This document shows positions 61,976 through 64,000 of a DNA stretch of 64,000 bases, piece by piece. The notes under the pieces are model-generated. The model saw only the letters and a program-made list of their open reading frames with translations, did no database searches and was not told where the DNA came from. Location: contig NZ_JADBGR010000096.1 of NCBI RefSeq assembly GCF_014892515.1, positions 62,001 to 126,000 on the forward strand. Direction: 5' to 3'. Position numbers and translations under genes: made by a program. This DNA is from Myceligenerans pegani. GTDB taxonomy: Bacteria > Actinomycetota > Actinomycetes > Actinomycetales > Cellulomonadaceae. Every line of letters starts with the position of its first letter. Positions within the stretch are counted from its first letter, which is position 1.

Positions 61976-63292
61976 ATGAAGAAGAAGATCTGTCTCCTGG
62001 TCGCCGCCACGGCGGCGGTGTCCATCCTCGTGGGCTGCTCGCCCGGAGCCGCGGGCGGCGAGCCGAGCGCGTCGGAGGGCCGGGATCCCACCACGGTCCG
62101 GGTGTGGCTGGCCGGTCAGGACACGCCGCAGGCGGCGATCGACCACCTGACCGAGACGTTCGCCGAGCGGCATCCGGACGTGGAGCTGCTGGTGGAGCGG
62201 CAGTCGTGGAGCGGACTCGTCGAGGTGTTGACCGATCGCCTGAGCGGCGGCTCGCACCGCGTGGTGCCCGACGTCGTCGAGATGGGCAACACGCAGGTGG
62301 CGGCGCTCGACGCCGGGGGTCTGCTCGCGGCGATCACGCCGGAGCAGTACGAGGAGCTGGGCGGCGACGACCTGCTGCCCGGGTTCGTGGAGGCCGGCAC
62401 CTACGACGGCGTGCTCTACGCGCTGCCCTACTACGCCGGCTCGCGGGTGATCTTCTACTCCGAGCAGCTGCTCGGGGACCGCCCCGTACCGGAGACGCTC
62501 GACGAGCTGGTCGACACGGCCGTCGAGATGCGGACGGGCGAGTTCTCGGGTATGTGGATGCCCGGGCGTGACTGGTACAGCGCGCTGCCGTTCATCTGGG
62601 AGAACGGCGGGTACGTGGCCCGGCAGCGCGACGACGGCACGTGGGACGCGGGCTTCTCCTCGCCCGGCGGGATCAGGGGCATGGAGCAGGTGCAACGGCT
62701 GATGACGTCGGCCTCGAACGCCCCGGCCGGGGACGACGGCACGAATCTGGTGGTGCCGTTCTGCGCGGGGATCGCGGGTTTCGTCTCGGCGCCGACCTGG
62801 TTGCGGTGGGAGATCCAGGCGCCGGAGGAGCCCGAGGGCGACGGGGCGCCGGGCTGCGCCTCGACCTACGGGAAGGACCTGAGGGCGATCCCGCTGCCGG
62901 GCAGCGAACCGGGCGAGGTGGCGCCCGTGTTCGCGGGCGGGTCGAACATCGCGATGGCCGAGGAGTCCGCGAACCCCGAGCTCGCGTACGAGGTCATGCG
63001 GATCATGCTCGGCGACGGGTACCAGACGATCCTCGCCGAGAACGGCCTGATCCCGGGACGCCGGTCGCTGGCGGACGCGGTGGACCAGTCCGACCCGATC
63101 GCCGCTGCCGGGGTCGCCGCCGCCCAGCGCGCGCGCCTGACCCCCGCCACGCCGAAGTGGGGCGACATCGAGGATCACGGGATCATCCCGGCGGCCTTCG
63201 CCCGGCTCGCCTCCGGGGCGGACCCCGCGCAGGTCGCGAAGGACCTCGACGCGCAGATCGAGTCGATGCTCAACTGGCGCCTCGACGGGTGA
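61976..63292 (+). CDS. ABC transporter extracellular solute-binding lipoprotein (sugar type)
   Basis: A 438-residue family 1 solute-binding protein. The signal peptide KKKICLLVAATAAVSILVGC ends in a lipobox (LVGC), so the mature protein is lipid-anchored at Cys. TTVRVWLAGQDTPQAAIDHL, PDVVEMGNTQVAAL and FAGGSNIAMAEESANPELAY are typical of carbohydrate binders related to those for N,N'-diacetylchitobiose and other oligosaccharides. The genomic context (GH20, deacylase, ROK) suggests an amino-sugar ligand. Permease and ATPase genes are not in the window; a ROK gene follows. Confidence 0.9.
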   Translation: MKKKICLLVAATAAVSILVGCSPGAAGGEPSASEGRDPTTVRVWLAGQDTPQAAIDHLTETFAERHPDVELLVERQSWSGLVEVLTDRLSGGSHRVVPDVVEMGNTQVAALDAGGLLAAITPEQYEELGGDDLLPGFVEAGTYDGVLYALPYYAGSRVIFYSEQLLGDRPVPETLDELVDTAVEMRTGEFSGMWMPGRDWYSALPFIWENGGYVARQRDDGTWDAGFSSPGGIRGMEQVQRLMTSASNAPAGDDGTNLVVPFCAGIAGFVSAPTWLRWEIQAPEEPEGDGAPGCASTYGKDLRAIPLPGSEPGEVAPVFAGGSNIAMAEESANPELAYEVMRIMLGDGYQTILAENGLIPGRRSLADAVDQSDPIAAAGVAAAQRARLTPATPKWGDIEDHGIIPAAFARLASGADPAQVAKDLDAQIESMLNWRLDG

Positions 63293-63293
63293 C

Positions 63294-63365
63294 GTCAGGT
63301 AACGGTCAGGTAACGGCACCCCCCGGTGATGGACAGCGAGCCGTTAATCAGGTGTACTAACAAAC
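63294..63365 (+). promoter_or_regulatory. Operator region of the ROK gene
   Basis: GTCAGGTAACGG occurs twice at 63294-63305 and 63305-63316, offset by 11 bases, so both copies face the same side of the helix. CCGTTA at 63341-63346 forms an inverted match to TAACGG. TACTAA at 63355-63360 is the probable -10, 5 bases before the ATG at 63366. This is a plausible autoregulatory site for the ROK protein. Confidence 0.5.
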
Positions 63366-64000
63366 ATGGCGACGACGACACGCAGCACCGGACGAGTGGG
63401 GGCGCGCCTCCGCGCCACGTCCAAGGTGCTCCCCGAGCACGCCCGCGCCCACAACCGCTCGCTCGTGCTGCAGCACCTGTTCCACGAGGGCCCGACGTCG
63501 CGCGCCGACCTCGCCCGGGCCACCTCCCTCACCCGCGTCACCATCTCCGACCTCGTCTCGGTCCTCATCGCCGAGGGCCTCGTCGAGGAACTCGGCACGC
63601 GGCCGGGCCAGCGCGTCGGCAAGCCCGCGATCCTGGTCGGCCTGCGCGGCGACGCGTTCCAGATCGTCTCGCTCGACCTCACCGACGCCGCCCAGATGCG
63701 CGGCGCCGTGATCAGCCTGACCGGTCAGGTCGTCGAGCGCCGCACCCTCGACGTCGACGGCCGCACCGGCGAGGAACTCACGGACCTGGTCGCCCGGTTC
63801 GCGCGCCTGCTCGTCGCCCAGGCGACCTGCCCCGTGCTCGGCATCGGCGTCGGATCACCCGGCGTCATCGACGACCACGGCCGCGTCATCGAGGCGCCCA
63901 ACCGCGGCTGGTACGACGTCCCGCTCGCCGAGATCCTCACCGACCGGATCGGCCTGCCCGTCCAGGTCGCCAACGACGCCAACACGGCGGCACTCGGCGA
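63366..64000 (+). CDS. ROK family transcriptional regulator (partial, cut by window end)
   Basis: The first 211 residues of a ROK (NagC/XylR-type) regulator. The N-terminal winged helix reads NRSLVLQHLFHEGPTSRADL, ARATSLTRVTISDLVSVLIA. The sugar-kinase-like part begins VGKPAILVGLRGD, with VLGIGVGSPGVIDDHGRVIE and VQVANDANTAALGE, the Asp-containing ROK signature. It probably senses an amino sugar and controls the neighbouring binding protein and, possibly, the GH20-deacylase cluster. The start ATG follows a TACTAA box. The C-terminal end lies outside the window. Confidence 0.9.
   Translation, partial: MATTTRSTGRVGARLRATSKVLPEHARAHNRSLVLQHLFHEGPTSRADLARATSLTRVTISDLVSVLIAEGLVEELGTRPGQRVGKPAILVGLRGDAFQIVSLDLTDAAQMRGAVISLTGQVVERRTLDVDGRTGEELTDLVARFARLLVAQATCPVLGIGVGSPGVIDDHGRVIEAPNRGWYDVPLAEILTDRIGLPVQVANDANTAALG

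Overview
The window is high-GC chromosomal DNA from an actinobacterium. It is most likely a cellulolytic member of the Micrococcales (Cellulomonadaceae or Promicromonosporaceae type). The reasons are the G/C-ending codon use, many GTG starts, a modular secreted GH9 cellulase with CBM and FN3 domains, an acyl-CoA carboxylase gene set with an epsilon subunit, a two-part tad pilus locus and the order ftsE-ftsX-M23 peptidase-smpB-ssrA. The genus is inferred only. No rRNA or tRNA gene was seen; the only stable RNA recognised is tmRNA.

Layout. 1-5.5 kb: glycosyltransferases, an LCP cell-wall ligase, a phosphohexomutase and purine nucleoside phosphorylase. 5.6-9.3 kb: a Nudix hydrolase, then three paralogous genes of unknown function surrounding an LpdA-type quinone reductase that has lost its redox cysteines. 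9.3-18.7 kb: an acyl-CoA carboxylase region (accC, maf, an enoyl-CoA hydratase-like gene, a class III cyclase, birA, accD, accE) with a polysialyltransferase-like gene attached to the accDE operon. 18.7-26.2 kb: CBS protein, DUF885 peptidase, SRAP protein, Bcr/CflA-type exporter, a second LCP protein and an aminotransferase. 26.3-31.3 kb: DnaA-box-containing spacer and a compact, overlapping tad operon. 31.3-37.4 kb: prfB, ftsE, ftsX, a secreted M23 hydrolase, smpB, a SelW-like protein and ssrA.

37.4-47.3 kb is an accessory island sitting directly behind ssrA, a classic integration site. Its first part is visibly AT-richer. It holds a translationally coupled pair (DUF6165-like/HAD fusion plus SLOG/TIR-like protein), a stretch of decayed mobile-element sequence, and an operon of a winged-helix protein, a double ATPase (AAA plus HerA-like) and an AIPR-family nuclease-like protein. 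Both modules look like antiphage systems, and the first does not match an architecture I know by name.

47.6-54.8 kb: the GH9 cellulase, a DUF222/HNH endonuclease, an L,D-transpeptidase and a HAD dehalogenase-like protein. 54.9-64 kb: a catabolic cluster built around a single reading frame that fuses a GH20 beta-N-acetylhexosaminidase to an N-acyl-D-amino-acid deacylase, followed by a D-amino-acid dehydratase/aldolase-like PLP enzyme, RidA, a sugar-binding lipoprotein and a ROK regulator (cut by the window end). A lone TnpB gene splits the dehydratase from ridA. Together the genes suggest uptake and breakdown of amino-sugar/D-amino-acid conjugates such as peptidoglycan fragments.

Across the window many genes begin 6-8 bases after a TANNNT-like -10 element, with no ribosome-binding site, which points to frequent leaderless transcripts. 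I used this pattern to choose several starts.
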